Notes under the pieces: model-generated
The model's input: only the letters and a program-made list of their open reading frames with translations
What the model was told of the DNA's origin: nothing
Databases searched by the model: none
Source: Saprospiraceae bacterium
GTDB taxonomy: Bacteria > Bacteroidota > Bacteroidia > Chitinophagales > Saprospiraceae
NCBI GenBank assembly: GCA_020627825.1
Contig: JAHDGD010000002.1
Span: forward strand, 1-64,000
Length of the DNA: 64,000 bases
Direction: 5' to 3'
Translations under genes and position numbers: made by a program
Shown here: positions 8,642 to 17,146 of the stretch, one piece after another
Numbering within the stretch: the first letter of the stretch is position 1
Layout: each line of letters starts with the position of its first letter

Positions 8642-11365
8642 TTGAAACATACAATTTTAACTACCTTATTTTTCTTTTTAATTTCTTGGGTCGGGGCCCA
8701 AAATTTTGAAATTCGCGTTGTGGATGCGAATTCGAGTGACCCAGTTGCAGCTGTCTATGTGGTTGCTAATGGCCAGGACTATTTTACCAACGATGCAGGA
8801 GTAGTTGTTCTCGATAACGTAAAAGAACCATTAAATCTTTCTGTTAGTAAAGCTGGATACAATAGTCAAACATTTGTTGTTAATGATTTAAAAGGGATGA
8901 ATTTTTATACAATTCGATTCGTGCCTGCAAGTGCATCCAATGTGATAATTTTAGATGAAAGCCAGTTACAAGAGGAAGAAACTAGTACTTCTGTCTCTTC
9001 TTTACTTGGTGCAAGTAGAGATCCATTCTTAGCATCAGCTGCCTTTAACTTTGGTGCAGTGAGGTTCAGGGTAAGAGGCTACGAAAATAATTTAAGTGAA
9101 ACAATGATCAATAACCTTCCTATGGCTACCTTACACAATGGTAGAGTACCTTTTAATTTCTGGGGCGGGTTAAACGACGTTTTTAGGAATAATACAACCA
9201 CGCTAGGATTGGATCATTCAGACTTTACTTATGGCAATTTAAATGGAGCTAATAACATTGATATTTCGGCTGGTTCACAAAGGAAGCAAACTAGACTTTC
9301 TTATGCGATTTCAAATAGGACATATCGAAATAGATTAATGGGAACATATTCCACAGGTGAGATGAAAAATGGATGGGCTTTTACAGTAAGTGGTTCAAGA
9401 AGATGGGCGAATGAAGGGTATATTCCAGGAACATTTTACGATGGATGGTCTTATTTTGCTGGAGCAGAAAAGAAATTCAATGACCGCCATAGTCTATCCG
9501 TTTCATTCTTTGGATCACCTATTCATCGCGGTTCAGGAAGTGGTTCCTTAGTTGAAATGTATGAATTAGCTAATTCTAATTATTACAATCCCAATTGGGG
9601 ATATATAGACGGAGAAAAAAAGAGCGCTAGAAATTGGAAAACACACGCGCCAGTTTTAAGTATTAATCATACTGCAAAATTTAGTGATCGGTTAAGCTTA
9701 AATCATTCATTTGGTATCATTTCAGGTCGTTCCGGTCAATCAAGAATAGATTGGTATAATGCTCCAGATCCTAGGCCTGATTATTATCGATATTTACCTA
9801 GTTTTTATGGCGAAAATACAGATGCTGTGAATGCAGTTGCTGATTATTTAGCTTCATCAGAAGAAGCTAGACAAATCGATTGGCAGCGACTTTTTGAGGT
9901 TAATAAAAATAATTTTGAAACGCTCACTGATGTGAATGGAAATGGGGAAGTAGTAGAAGGTCTTCGTTCATTGTATGCCATAAAAGAAGATAGACAAGAT
10001 CTTACAAGAACAATGTATAGTGGCTATATACAGTACGAATTAAGCCAAGTTTCTCAATTGAATGGTGGAATTACAGCACAATATGAACGGACACATTTTT
10101 TCCAGTCGTTGGACAATTTATTAGGAGGCGAATATTGGTATGATGTAAATCAGTTTGTTGAGCGATTTTTTCCAAACGATCCAGATAAAATTCAAGCAGA
10201 TCTAAACAACCCGAATAGGGTAGTACGAGAGGGAGATATATATGGATACAATTATACGTCGAATATTACAGATATTGATGTGTGGGGTGCTTATAACCTT
10301 ACATTAAGGAATATTGATTTTCATGTTGCAGCTCAGCTAAATTATAATGCATTATTCCGAAATGGTATATATAAAAATGGTGCATTCCCAGATAATTCTG
10401 AAGGTAAATCGGAAACAGTTAGTTTTCTCTCACCAGCATTAAAAACGGGTATTACATATAAAATTAATGGTAGAAACTATATTTATGGAAATGCTAGTTA
10501 TCAAGAATTCGCACCAAATTTTAGAAATACATTTATATCGCCAAGATTTAGAAATACTGTAGTTGAAGAAGCCACAACACAAAAAGCTTTATCAGGTGAA
10601 GCAGCATATGTACACAGGTCTCCGATTCTCAAATTAAAGGCATTGGGTTATTATACGAGATTTCGAGACATCACGGAAGTGAACAGCTTTTTTATCGACG
10701 GTACTTCGAATGCATTTGTGAATTTTATTTCAACAGGTGAGGGGAGAACACATGTTGGAACTGAGTTTTCAAGTGAATTGAAATTGTCTACAACGCTTTC
10801 TGTAAAAATGGCTGCAGGAGTAGGGCAAAATTATATTGATGTGCGTCCAGTTGTTGATATTGTACAAGATAACACAGGAGATATTTTGTTTGAAGATGAA
10901 ACGATCTATGTGAAAAATTTTAGACTTCAAGGAGCTCAGAGTGCATACACTCTTGGTTTGAATTATAATTCTCCTAAGTATTGGTATGTAAATGTCAACT
11001 TCAATTATTTCGATCATATTTACTTAGATTATAATCCTTTGAGAAGAACAGTTGGTGCAGTTGAAGGAATTGAACGTGGAAGTGACTTTTATTATGAAAT
11101 TTTAGCACAAGAAAGACTTGACCCTGGTTTTACGCTGGACTTTTTTGGAGGAGGATCAAAAAAAATAGGAGATCATTTCATTTATTTAAATGTTGGGGTT
11201 AATAACATACTAAATAATCAGAACCTGAGAACAGGAGGGTTTGAACAGACTAGACTAGCTACGGTTGATAATAGTAATGCAGTTGAAGATTTAGGAAGAT
11301 TCCCAAGTCGATACTTTTTTGCTTTTGGAAGAAATTATTTCATAAATCTGTCGTACAGATTTTAA
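8642..11365 (+). CDS. TonB-dependent outer-membrane receptor with carboxypeptidase-regulatory-like N-terminal domain
   Basis: 907 aa from the TTG at 8642 (a longer frame opens at an ATG at 8582). I prefer 8642 because the promoter at 8598-8625 would start the RNA after 8582, and because MKHTILTTLFFFLISWVGAQ is a clean signal peptide. Mature residues ~22-90 form the carboxypeptidase-D regulatory-like beta-sandwich (FEIRVVDANSSDPVAAVYV). A plug domain follows (FRVRGYENNLSETMINNLPM), then a ~22-strand barrel ending in ...FINLSYRF with the terminal Phe. The next gene, a DUF5689 lipoprotein, begins 24 bp later and is probably its surface partner. Substrate unknown; the divergent secreted nuclease suggests nucleic-acid fragments or phosphate (inference). 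Confidence 0.88.
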   Translation: MKHTILTTLFFFLISWVGAQNFEIRVVDANSSDPVAAVYVVANGQDYFTNDAGVVVLDNVKEPLNLSVSKAGYNSQTFVVNDLKGMNFYTIRFVPASASNVIILDESQLQEEETSTSVSSLLGASRDPFLASAAFNFGAVRFRVRGYENNLSETMINNLPMATLHNGRVPFNFWGGLNDVFRNNTTTLGLDHSDFTYGNLNGANNIDISAGSQRKQTRLSYAISNRTYRNRLMGTYSTGEMKNGWAFTVSGSRRWANEGYIPGTFYDGWSYFAGAEKKFNDRHSLSVSFFGSPIHRGSGSGSLVEMYELANSNYYNPNWGYIDGEKKSARNWKTHAPVLSINHTAKFSDRLSLNHSFGIISGRSGQSRIDWYNAPDPRPDYYRYLPSFYGENTDAVNAVADYLASSEEARQIDWQRLFEVNKNNFETLTDVNGNGEVVEGLRSLYAIKEDRQDLTRTMYSGYIQYELSQVSQLNGGITAQYERTHFFQSLDNLLGGEYWYDVNQFVERFFPNDPDKIQADLNNPNRVVREGDIYGYNYTSNITDIDVWGAYNLTLRNIDFHVAAQLNYNALFRNGIYKNGAFPDNSEGKSETVSFLSPALKTGITYKINGRNYIYGNASYQEFAPNFRNTFISPRFRNTVVEEATTQKALSGEAAYVHRSPILKLKALGYYTRFRDITEVNSFFIDGTSNAFVNFISTGEGRTHVGTEFSSELKLSTTLSVKMAAGVGQNYIDVRPVVDIVQDNTGDILFEDETIYVKNFRLQGAQSAYTLGLNYNSPKYWYVNVNFNYFDHIYLDYNPLRRTVGAVEGIERGSDFYYEILAQERLDPGFTLDFFGGGSKKIGDHFIYLNVGVNNILNNQNLRTGGFEQTRLATVDNSNAVEDLGRFPSRYFFAFGRNYFINLSYRF
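8686..8701. repeat. Dispersed palindrome, variant copy
   Basis: TTGGG-TCGGGG-CCCAA; 5-bp arms with a 6-base centre. Again within signal-peptide codons (SWVGAQ), here of the TonB receptor. Confidence 0.45.
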
Positions 11366-11389
11366 AATTGAATATAACAAATTAATATA

Positions 11390-13408
11390 ATGAAAACATA
11401 TTTTTATTCTTTATTGGTCATTTTAAGCTTTTCATTAGGCTTTATTTCATGTGTGGACAATGTAATTGATGAACCACCTGCAGCTGAAGTTCCAGTATTG
11501 GAAACGAATGCTACGATTAGCGATGTAGTTGATCTTTGGGTTTCGGGTCAAAACAGATTAATTGATACTGATTTAGTTTTTGATGCAATTGTAGTCGCTG
11601 ATGATGAATCAGGGAATTTTTATAAGAATATAATAGTAGAAGATGAAACTGGAGGAATTACGATTCGTATAGAAGCAAATAACATTTATTCCGTTATGCC
11701 AGTTGGAAGAAGGATTTATGTTAAAGCTCGAGGGCTTTATGTAGGGGACTATAATGGATTGATTCAAATGGGTTTTGGTGATGATAATGGTGATTTGTTG
11801 ACGATTCCTTTCTCATTAGTAGGAGATGAAGACGAGTCTGTTATCGTTCCTGCCGAACGTTTTCAGGATGTTACGCCAGCTACTGTAAGAATGACTGATT
11901 TAGGTTCGGAGCATCTGAGTACCTTAATAAAATTAGAAGATGTTCAATTTGTAGTAAACGAACTTGGATTACCTTATGCAGATGCTGATAATCAGCAGAC
12001 TTTAAATAGAAATCTTGAAGATTGCGATGGCAATTCAATTATAGTTCGAACAAGCGGGTTCTCATCTTTTGCAGGAGATGAAATTCCTTCTGGTAATGGT
12101 GATTTGCTTGCGGTATATACCGTATTTGGAACTACGCAACAGTTAGTTATTCGTGATCCTGCTGATTTAACTATGACAGGAGAAAGATGTGGGGAAGTAG
12201 TTGTTGATGTTCCGGATCCGAATGCTACTATAGGTGATGTTTTGGCCTTATACCAAGAAGGAAACGTTACAGCCATTTCATCTGATATGATTTTTGATGG
12301 TGTAGTTACGGCAAATGATATTAGTGGTAATTTTTTTAAGCAGATCATTATCGAAGATGAAAACGATGCGATTAATATTCAAATAGATGATTTTGATTTG
12401 TTCAATACGTTTTACTTAGGTAGAAGAGTTGTAGTAAAAGCTCAAGATTTAGCAATAGGTGATTTCAATGGTCTTCCACAGATCGGTATGAATGATGGAG
12501 ATAATGTTTCCAGAATTCCTTCTAATATTTATCCCACTAAAATTTTAGCTGCTGAGAATGAAGGCGAAAAGACACCACAAATTGTTTCGATATCTGATCT
12601 TCAGAATGGTGACTTTTATAACAAGTTAATACAATTGAATGATGTAGAATTTGTAAGTGGTGCACTGGGAAGTACATTCGCAGACGATGCTAATAATTCT
12701 GCGCTCAATCATGATGTAGCTAATTGTGATGAAGAGTCTGTTATTTTAAGATCCAGTGGTTTTGCTGATTTTGCTGGTGTTCAGTTACCAGAAGGTAATG
12801 GTACATTAATCGCAATTTTTTCTGTATATCAAGGAACAAAGCAATTGGTCGTAAGGAAGATTCAAGATGTTAGCTTTACCGGAGATAGATGTGATGGTGG
12901 AAATACAGGAGGTGTTCTTGAAAGTCTCAATGAAAACTTTGAATCTGTGGCATCAGATCAAGATGTAAGTTTGTCAGGATGGACAAACACTGCAGTGCAA
13001 GGTTTAAGAGTGTGGAGAGGTAAAGAATTTGGAGGAAATACATATGTTCAAGCTACTGCATTTCAAGATGATCAACCATCAATGGAAACTTGGTTAATTT
13101 CTCCTAAAGTGAAAATGAATGGTAATAATTCATTGAGTTTTAGATCAGCTCAAGCATTTTACAATCATGATGGTTTATCAGTGTATGTAAGTTCAGATTT
13201 TAATGGAGATCCAAGCTCAGCTACATGGACAGCATTATCGCCTACACTTGCGGGGAATTCACAGGCTAATTACGACTGGGTTGAATCAGGAGATCTTGAC
13301 TTAAGTTCTTATAATGGAGAAGAGATTGTAATTGGTTTTAAATATGAAGGTGAAGGTTCAGGAGGGACAACAAGTTATATTATTGATGATGTTGTAATTA
13401 CCAAATAG
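11390..13408 (+). CDS. DUF5689 (OB-fold-like) surface lipoprotein with choice-of-anchor J C-terminus
   Basis: 672 aa. The N-terminus MKTYFYSLLVILSFSLGFISC is a lipoprotein signal with lipobox FISC (Cys21). Two DUF5689 repeats follow, about residues 45-265 and 280-500; each has ...VADDESGNFYKNIIVEDE and ends ...GERC/GDRC. They are about 45% alike by eye, a tandem duplication. Residues ~510-672 (LNENFESVASDQDVSLSGW...) form a jelly-roll choice-of-anchor J/cleaved-adhesin domain. DUF5689 genes commonly neighbour TonB receptors and EEP nucleases in Bacteroidota, as here. Probable role: outer-surface binding partner of the receptor. The operon ends in a strong terminator. Confidence 0.85.
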   Translation: MKTYFYSLLVILSFSLGFISCVDNVIDEPPAAEVPVLETNATISDVVDLWVSGQNRLIDTDLVFDAIVVADDESGNFYKNIIVEDETGGITIRIEANNIYSVMPVGRRIYVKARGLYVGDYNGLIQMGFGDDNGDLLTIPFSLVGDEDESVIVPAERFQDVTPATVRMTDLGSEHLSTLIKLEDVQFVVNELGLPYADADNQQTLNRNLEDCDGNSIIVRTSGFSSFAGDEIPSGNGDLLAVYTVFGTTQQLVIRDPADLTMTGERCGEVVVDVPDPNATIGDVLALYQEGNVTAISSDMIFDGVVTANDISGNFFKQIIIEDENDAINIQIDDFDLFNTFYLGRRVVVKAQDLAIGDFNGLPQIGMNDGDNVSRIPSNIYPTKILAAENEGEKTPQIVSISDLQNGDFYNKLIQLNDVEFVSGALGSTFADDANNSALNHDVANCDEESVILRSSGFADFAGVQLPEGNGTLIAIFSVYQGTKQLVVRKIQDVSFTGDRCDGGNTGGVLESLNENFESVASDQDVSLSGWTNTAVQGLRVWRGKEFGGNTYVQATAFQDDQPSMETWLISPKVKMNGNNSLSFRSAQAFYNHDGLSVYVSSDFNGDPSSATWTALSPTLAGNSQANYDWVESGDLDLSSYNGEEIVIGFKYEGEGSGGTTSYIIDDVVITK

Positions 13409-13438
13409 CGATCGCATTAGAATTATAATAAATATTTG

Positions 13439-13476
13439 GCCTTAGTTGTAATATGAGTATACAACTAAGGCTTTTT
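13439..13476 (+). terminator. Rho-independent terminator of the receptor/DUF5689 operon
   Basis: Perfect 12-bp stem GCCTTAGTTGTA / TACAACTAAGGC (13439-13450 with 13460-13471), 9-base loop, followed by TTTTT. Confidence 0.93.
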
Positions 13477-13494
13477 AATTGAAAATAGCTGATA

Positions 13495-14202
13495 ATGCGA
13501 TTCAAGTGCAAACAGTTTGATGTGATTCAATCTGAAGATGTATTCAAAATTACGACAGATGCCACTTTACTGGGAGCTTTATCGTGGAATGACGAACAAA
13601 AGAAAACTAATTCATATAAAATTCTAGAGATAGGATCAGGCACAGGAATCGTTTCTTTAATGTTAGCTCAAAGATTTTCTTTGGCTCATATCACGGCGAT
13701 TGATACATCTTTTGATGCATTTAAACTTACTGAACTAAACTTTAGGAATTCTACATTTAGTGATAGATTAATTGCGTTGCAATCTAATCTGTTTGATCAT
13801 CAGGGAACGTATGATCGTATTATAATGAATCCTCCATACTTTCAAAATGATACGGTGTCGATTTCTCCTGTTCAAAAAAGGTCAAGGCATTTAGAAGAGA
13901 ATATAACATATAAAGATCTGTTGAATTCTTTGATAAAGAATTTCCAGTCAGAGACAACATTAGAATTCATACATCCTGAGAGATATTCCAGTGAGATTGA
14001 TCATTTTTGTAAATTAAATAATCTTTATGTTCAAAGGCGAATTGGAATAAGACACCATATTAAAATGAAAGTGAGAAACTGTATCTCAAGGCTAGGATTT
14101 AAAGAAATCGATACTACACACATGTTTTTTGAACTTAAACAATCAAATAATCAATACTCTCAAAATTATGTAGATCTGCTGAGACCTTTTATTAATGTTT
14201 AA
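13495..14202 (+). CDS. trmN: tRNA1(Val) (adenine(37)-N6)-methyltransferase, TrmN6/YfiC family
   Basis: 235 aa. The N-terminus FKCKQFDVIQSEDVFKITTDATLLGA is the TrmN6 signature. The Rossmann SAM-binding motif I is ILEIGSGTGIVSLMLAQR, motif II AIDTSFDAF, and the catalytic N6-adenine motif is IIMNPPYF (NPPY, about residue 111). It methylates A37 of tRNA-Val. A nearby KRSRHLEENITYKDLL block is also family-typical. Length normal. It lies just 19 bp after a terminator and is monocistronic. ATG at 13495 is the only sensible start. Confidence 0.9.
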   Translation: MRFKCKQFDVIQSEDVFKITTDATLLGALSWNDEQKKTNSYKILEIGSGTGIVSLMLAQRFSLAHITAIDTSFDAFKLTELNFRNSTFSDRLIALQSNLFDHQGTYDRIIMNPPYFQNDTVSISPVQKRSRHLEENITYKDLLNSLIKNFQSETTLEFIHPERYSSEIDHFCKLNNLYVQRRIGIRHHIKMKVRNCISRLGFKEIDTTHMFFELKQSNNQYSQNYVDLLRPFINV

Positions 14203-14507
14203 TGCTTCCGATATTTTGAAAATCTATAATACTTTCAAACGACAAAATGCATAATACCAGCTTTTTTACCAAGATTATGTAATAGGAAATCGTGATAAGT
14301 CTTTAAATGCCCAAGTATTAAGGAATTTTGTGAATGAATCATATTCACTAAAATGAGGGGTGAAAAAAAAGTTGGCGTAGCCTTTATTTCAAAGGAAGTT
14401 TAAGTAAAATTTGATTTTTTATTACAAAGAGCAAATTAATGGTAGGCGCAAAAAAAGAGAGGTTAAACTTTTAAATCTAACCTCTCTCTCAACACGCTTT
14501 AGTTTAA
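14203..14507. other. Noncoding stretch between trmN and the small HTH gene
   Basis: 305 bp, AT-rich. It ends with the minus-strand terminator at 14450-14486. I see no ORF of interest, tRNA, promoter with both elements, or palindrome in the remainder. It is convergent (both neighbours end here), so no promoter is expected. Confidence 0.6.
14450..14486 (-). terminator. Rho-independent terminator of the small HTH gene
   Basis: Minus strand: GAGAGGTTA / TAACCTCTC 9-bp stem (14457-14465 with 14478-14486), followed by seven T (plus-strand A run at 14450-14456). Confidence 0.9.
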
Positions 14508-14756
14508 TTAGGCATATTGTTGATCAATGATTTCTTTTGCAGCTTCCAAAATTTGGGTGTCTTGCAATGTCACAAATCCACCATCAGGCCCTGGCTGGAC
14601 ATGTGCATCAACGATCTGTCCATCACTAAATTTACGAGCACCAAAATAATTCCTTACCGTTTGTTCATCTATGTTTAGATCATGAGCAATTTTCTTAACG
14701 CTTCCTGTCGGTAAAGCATGTTTGATTCTTCGTAGACTTTTAAAAGTAATATTCAT
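14508..14756 (-). CDS. Small helix-turn-helix DNA-binding protein
   Basis: 82 aa. Residues ~18-40 (GSVKKIAHDLNIDEQTVRNYFGARKF) look like a homeodomain-like or resolvase-like HTH, with the pattern of a helix, turn and recognition helix. The second half (GPDGGFVTLQDTQILEAAKEIIDQ) may dimerise. I recognise this as a small conserved DNA-binding protein type of Bacteroidota but cannot assign a symbol or regulon. It stands alone and has its own terminator. Not part of any visible operon. It could be a nucleoid-associated or local regulator (inference). Confidence 0.7.
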   Translation of the reverse strand: MNITFKSLRRIKHALPTGSVKKIAHDLNIDEQTVRNYFGARKFSDGQIVDAHVQPGPDGGFVTLQDTQILEAAKEIIDQQYA

Positions 14757-14942
14757 TCTGCAGAGGTTTAAATATTTTAAAATGTGCGAGGAGTATGGAA
14801 AAGAGATGGTAGCCTCGCAATCAAAATAAAATTACAATAAAATCTCAATATGTCAAATATTAGTCTAGATAAAAATAAAAATACCTATAAAATATTTTGA
14901 ATGCAAAACAAATCTCAGAATCTCAGCAATTTAATACATATA

Positions 14943-16049
14943 CTACACTTCAGCTAAAGGAGTATACTCCATATCAAAAGCTTTTGCTACAGCTTCATAC
15001 ACAATTTTACCATTTACAATATTTAATCCTTTTAAAAGTCCCGTATCTTGATTGCAAGCTTCTTTCCAGCCTAATTTTGCTAATTTCCTAGCATATGGTA
15101 AAGTAGCATTAGTTAATGCTATTGTTGAAGTATATGGCACAGCTCCTGGCATATTCGCTACGCAATAATGTACAATATCGTCAATAATAAAAACAGGATC
15201 ATCGTGAGTTGTAGGTTTACAAGTTTCTATGCACCCTCCTTGATCAACAGCAACATCTACTAATACAGTACCTGGTCTCATCGTCTTCAACATATCACGA
15301 GTGATCAAACTAGGAGCTTTTGCTCCTGGGATCAAAACGGCTCCTATGATGAGATCATGGTTTTTTACTAGTCTTTTTATATTGTAATCATTACTGTAAA
15401 CAGTCGTGACATTTGCAGGCATTATATCTGCTAAATCTCTTAATCTGTTGAGGTTAATATCTAATATGGTCACATTGGCTCCTAGTCCTGCTGCCATTTT
15501 AGCTGCTTGGTACCCTACAATACCTCCTCCTAAAATGAGTACTTTTGCTGGTGGCACTCCAGGAACTCCTCCTAATAAAATACCCATTCCACCCATTGGC
15601 TTTTCTAGATATTTTGCTCCTTCTTGAATGGACATTCTTCCAGCGACTTCACTCATAGGAATTAACAACGGCAATGTTCTGTTAACCTCTACTGTTTCAT
15701 ACGCTAAACAAATTGATTTACTTTTCACCATAGCCTCTGTAAGAGGCCTATGAGATGCAAAATGAAAATATGTAAACACCAATTGATCTTCTTTTATAAG
15801 ATTATATTCTTTTTCAATTGGCTCTTTTACCTTTATTATCATCTCTGCTATTGCATACACATCTTCTATAGTATCAAGCATTTTGGCTCCAGCCTCTTCG
15901 TATGAACTGTCTGAAAAACCACTGCCAATCCCAGCAGTCTTCTGCACATAGACTGTATTGCCATCCTGAATTAATTCATGAACTCCAGCCGGCGTACAAG
16001 CAACTCTATTTTCTGATTGTTTTATTTCTTTAGGAACACCTATTATCAT
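14943..16049 (-). CDS. ald: Alanine dehydrogenase
   Basis: 368 aa, standard length. NAD-dependent interconversion of L-alanine and pyruvate plus ammonia. The start MIIGVPKEIKQSENRVACTPAGV is the family signature (substrate-binding Arg at residue 15 in ENRVACTP). The Lys of IIKVKEPIEKEY and the catalytic His of FTYFHFASH are present. The nucleotide-binding loop is LILGGGIVGYQAAKMAAGLGA with the Asp of ILDINLNRL, and the second catalytic Asp lies in VDVAVDQGGCIET. A weak promoter-like pair (TTG, 18 bp, TAAATTCG) is readable on the minus strand about 50 bp upstream of the ATG. About 165 bp upstream stands an orphan terminator hairpin that could be an attenuator. Confidence 0.95.
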   Translation of the reverse strand: MIIGVPKEIKQSENRVACTPAGVHELIQDGNTVYVQKTAGIGSGFSDSSYEEAGAKMLDTIEDVYAIAEMIIKVKEPIEKEYNLIKEDQLVFTYFHFASHRPLTEAMVKSKSICLAYETVEVNRTLPLLIPMSEVAGRMSIQEGAKYLEKPMGGMGILLGGVPGVPPAKVLILGGGIVGYQAAKMAAGLGANVTILDINLNRLRDLADIMPANVTTVYSNDYNIKRLVKNHDLIIGAVLIPGAKAPSLITRDMLKTMRPGTVLVDVAVDQGGCIETCKPTTHDDPVFIIDDIVHYCVANMPGAVPYTSTIALTNATLPYARKLAKLGWKEACNQDTGLLKGLNIVNGKIVYEAVAKAFDMEYTPLAEV

Positions 16050-16211
16050 TTTGATTTTGATTTTGATAAGAAAAAAAAGACGAATTAAGTGATTTTATTG
16101 AGCTGCGAATTTATGAAAACATACAATTTTTCAACTTATTTTAGGCTTAAATATTTTAAATAAGTATGACAATTTTACTGTATAAAGTCGTCCGTTTAAA
16201 ATGGTGTAAAT

Positions 16212-16272
16212 AAAAAAGCCCGTGAAAGACGAAAAACACGGGCATTACTCAGTTTGATAACCAAATCTCATA
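16212..16272 (-). ncRNA. Candidate small RNA or ald attenuator ending in an orphan terminator
   Basis: On the minus strand a 7-bp GC-rich stem (CACGGGC pairs; GCCCGTG at 16218-16224 with CACGGGC at 16237-16243 on plus) is followed by six T. No gene on the minus strand lies upstream of it for ~900 bp. A sigma-54-like promoter element ends about 12 bp before the presumed 5' end. The product would be ~60 nt with ~30 nt of single-stranded 5' sequence. It may be a free sRNA, or the leader of ald, whose ATG lies 163 nt further on. Confidence 0.45.
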
Positions 16273-16282
16273 TTAAAACAAT

Positions 16283-16299
16283 TTCAAAAATCGTGCCAA
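16283..16299 (-). promoter_or_regulatory. Sigma-54-like promoter element
   Basis: Minus strand TTGGCACG-ATTT-TTGAA, compared with the consensus TTGGCACG-N4-TTGCW: one mismatch, at the -12 C. The GG-to-G(A) spacing is the required 10 bp. Confidence 0.45.
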
Positions 16300-16447
16300 T
16301 ATGATGATTTTTTGTAATGTGTAAATCAAAAGACATTCATAGTTTACTTTATTTACCTTATTAAAAACACCTAGATTCTAATAGTTCCTAGAACTTTTAT
16401 ATTATAAGATCATTAACATAAGCTGTTTAATAAACTATATTAGTGGA

Positions 16448-17137
16448 ATGAAAATACTGTTCGAAGATAACCACATAATTGCTGTCTATAAACCAATTGG
16501 CATTCTTTCGCAAGGGGATGATACAGGTGATTCTTCTATGATTGATTTAGTTAAGGCTTATATTAAAAACAAATACAATAAACCTGGAGCAGTTTTTCTT
16601 GGGTCCATTCATAGATTGGATAGAGTAACTAGCGGTGTTATGATCTTTGCTAAAACAAGCAAAGCTTTAACTCGAATGAACAAAGCTATTAAAGAAAGGA
16701 AAGTTCAAAAAACATATATTGCTATTCTTGATAATCGTCCTGATAATCCTTCTGGAACGCTAACGCATTATCTAAGAAAAAATCAAAAAGCAAATTATGT
16801 TATCGTTTCAAGAAAACAAAAGCCAGAATTTAAAAAGGCTATTTTACATTACGAATTATTAGCTAATATACAAAAGACATGTTTAGTTAAAGTATCACTT
16901 GAAACTGGTCGACCTCATCAAATTAGAGCACAATTTAGTTTTCTTGAAGCTCCTATATGTGGTGATACGAAGTATAACGGAAGCTTGCAAGACTCTTATA
17001 AAAAAGGAATCTTTTTACATGCTTATTCCCTTGAATTTATTCATCCAGTCAAAAAAGAGAAAATACGAATAACTTGTGCACCAGATTATATCTCTAAATG
17101 GAAAAACTATAAAGACTTTATCAAAGACCTAAGTTGA
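16448..17137 (+). CDS. RluA-family RNA pseudouridine synthase
   Basis: 229 aa. The N-terminus MKILFEDNHIIAVYKPIGILSQGD has the family's strand and KP motif. The catalytic Asp lies in SIHRLDRVTSGVMIFAKTSKAL (HRLD), and GRPHQIRAQF is the conserved RxHQIR motif. There is no S4 domain, so it is a short, single-domain RluA-type enzyme acting on rRNA or tRNA uridines; the site cannot be told from sequence. A TATATTAG box ends 4 bp before the ATG. Convergent with tyrS. Confidence 0.9.
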   Translation: MKILFEDNHIIAVYKPIGILSQGDDTGDSSMIDLVKAYIKNKYNKPGAVFLGSIHRLDRVTSGVMIFAKTSKALTRMNKAIKERKVQKTYIAILDNRPDNPSGTLTHYLRKNQKANYVIVSRKQKPEFKKAILHYELLANIQKTCLVKVSLETGRPHQIRAQFSFLEAPICGDTKYNGSLQDSYKKGIFLHAYSLEFIHPVKKEKIRITCAPDYISKWKNYKDFIKDLS

Positions 17138-17146
17138 TCCAATTAC

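Larger units (their letters stand above)
16050..16447. other. Intergenic region between divergent ald and rluA genes
   Basis: 398 bp. It contains, on the minus strand, a sigma-54-like site (16283-16299), a candidate ~60-nt RNA ending in a terminator (16212-16272), and a possible ald promoter near 16100. The rightmost part (16300-16447) has TATATTAG 4 bp ahead of the rluA ATG, a near -7 box, and otherwise no visible structure. Confidence 0.6.

Noticed and set aside
14897-15091. 64-aa plus-strand ORF over the ald 3' end
   Set aside because: Mostly antisense to ald, low-complexity, no promoter.
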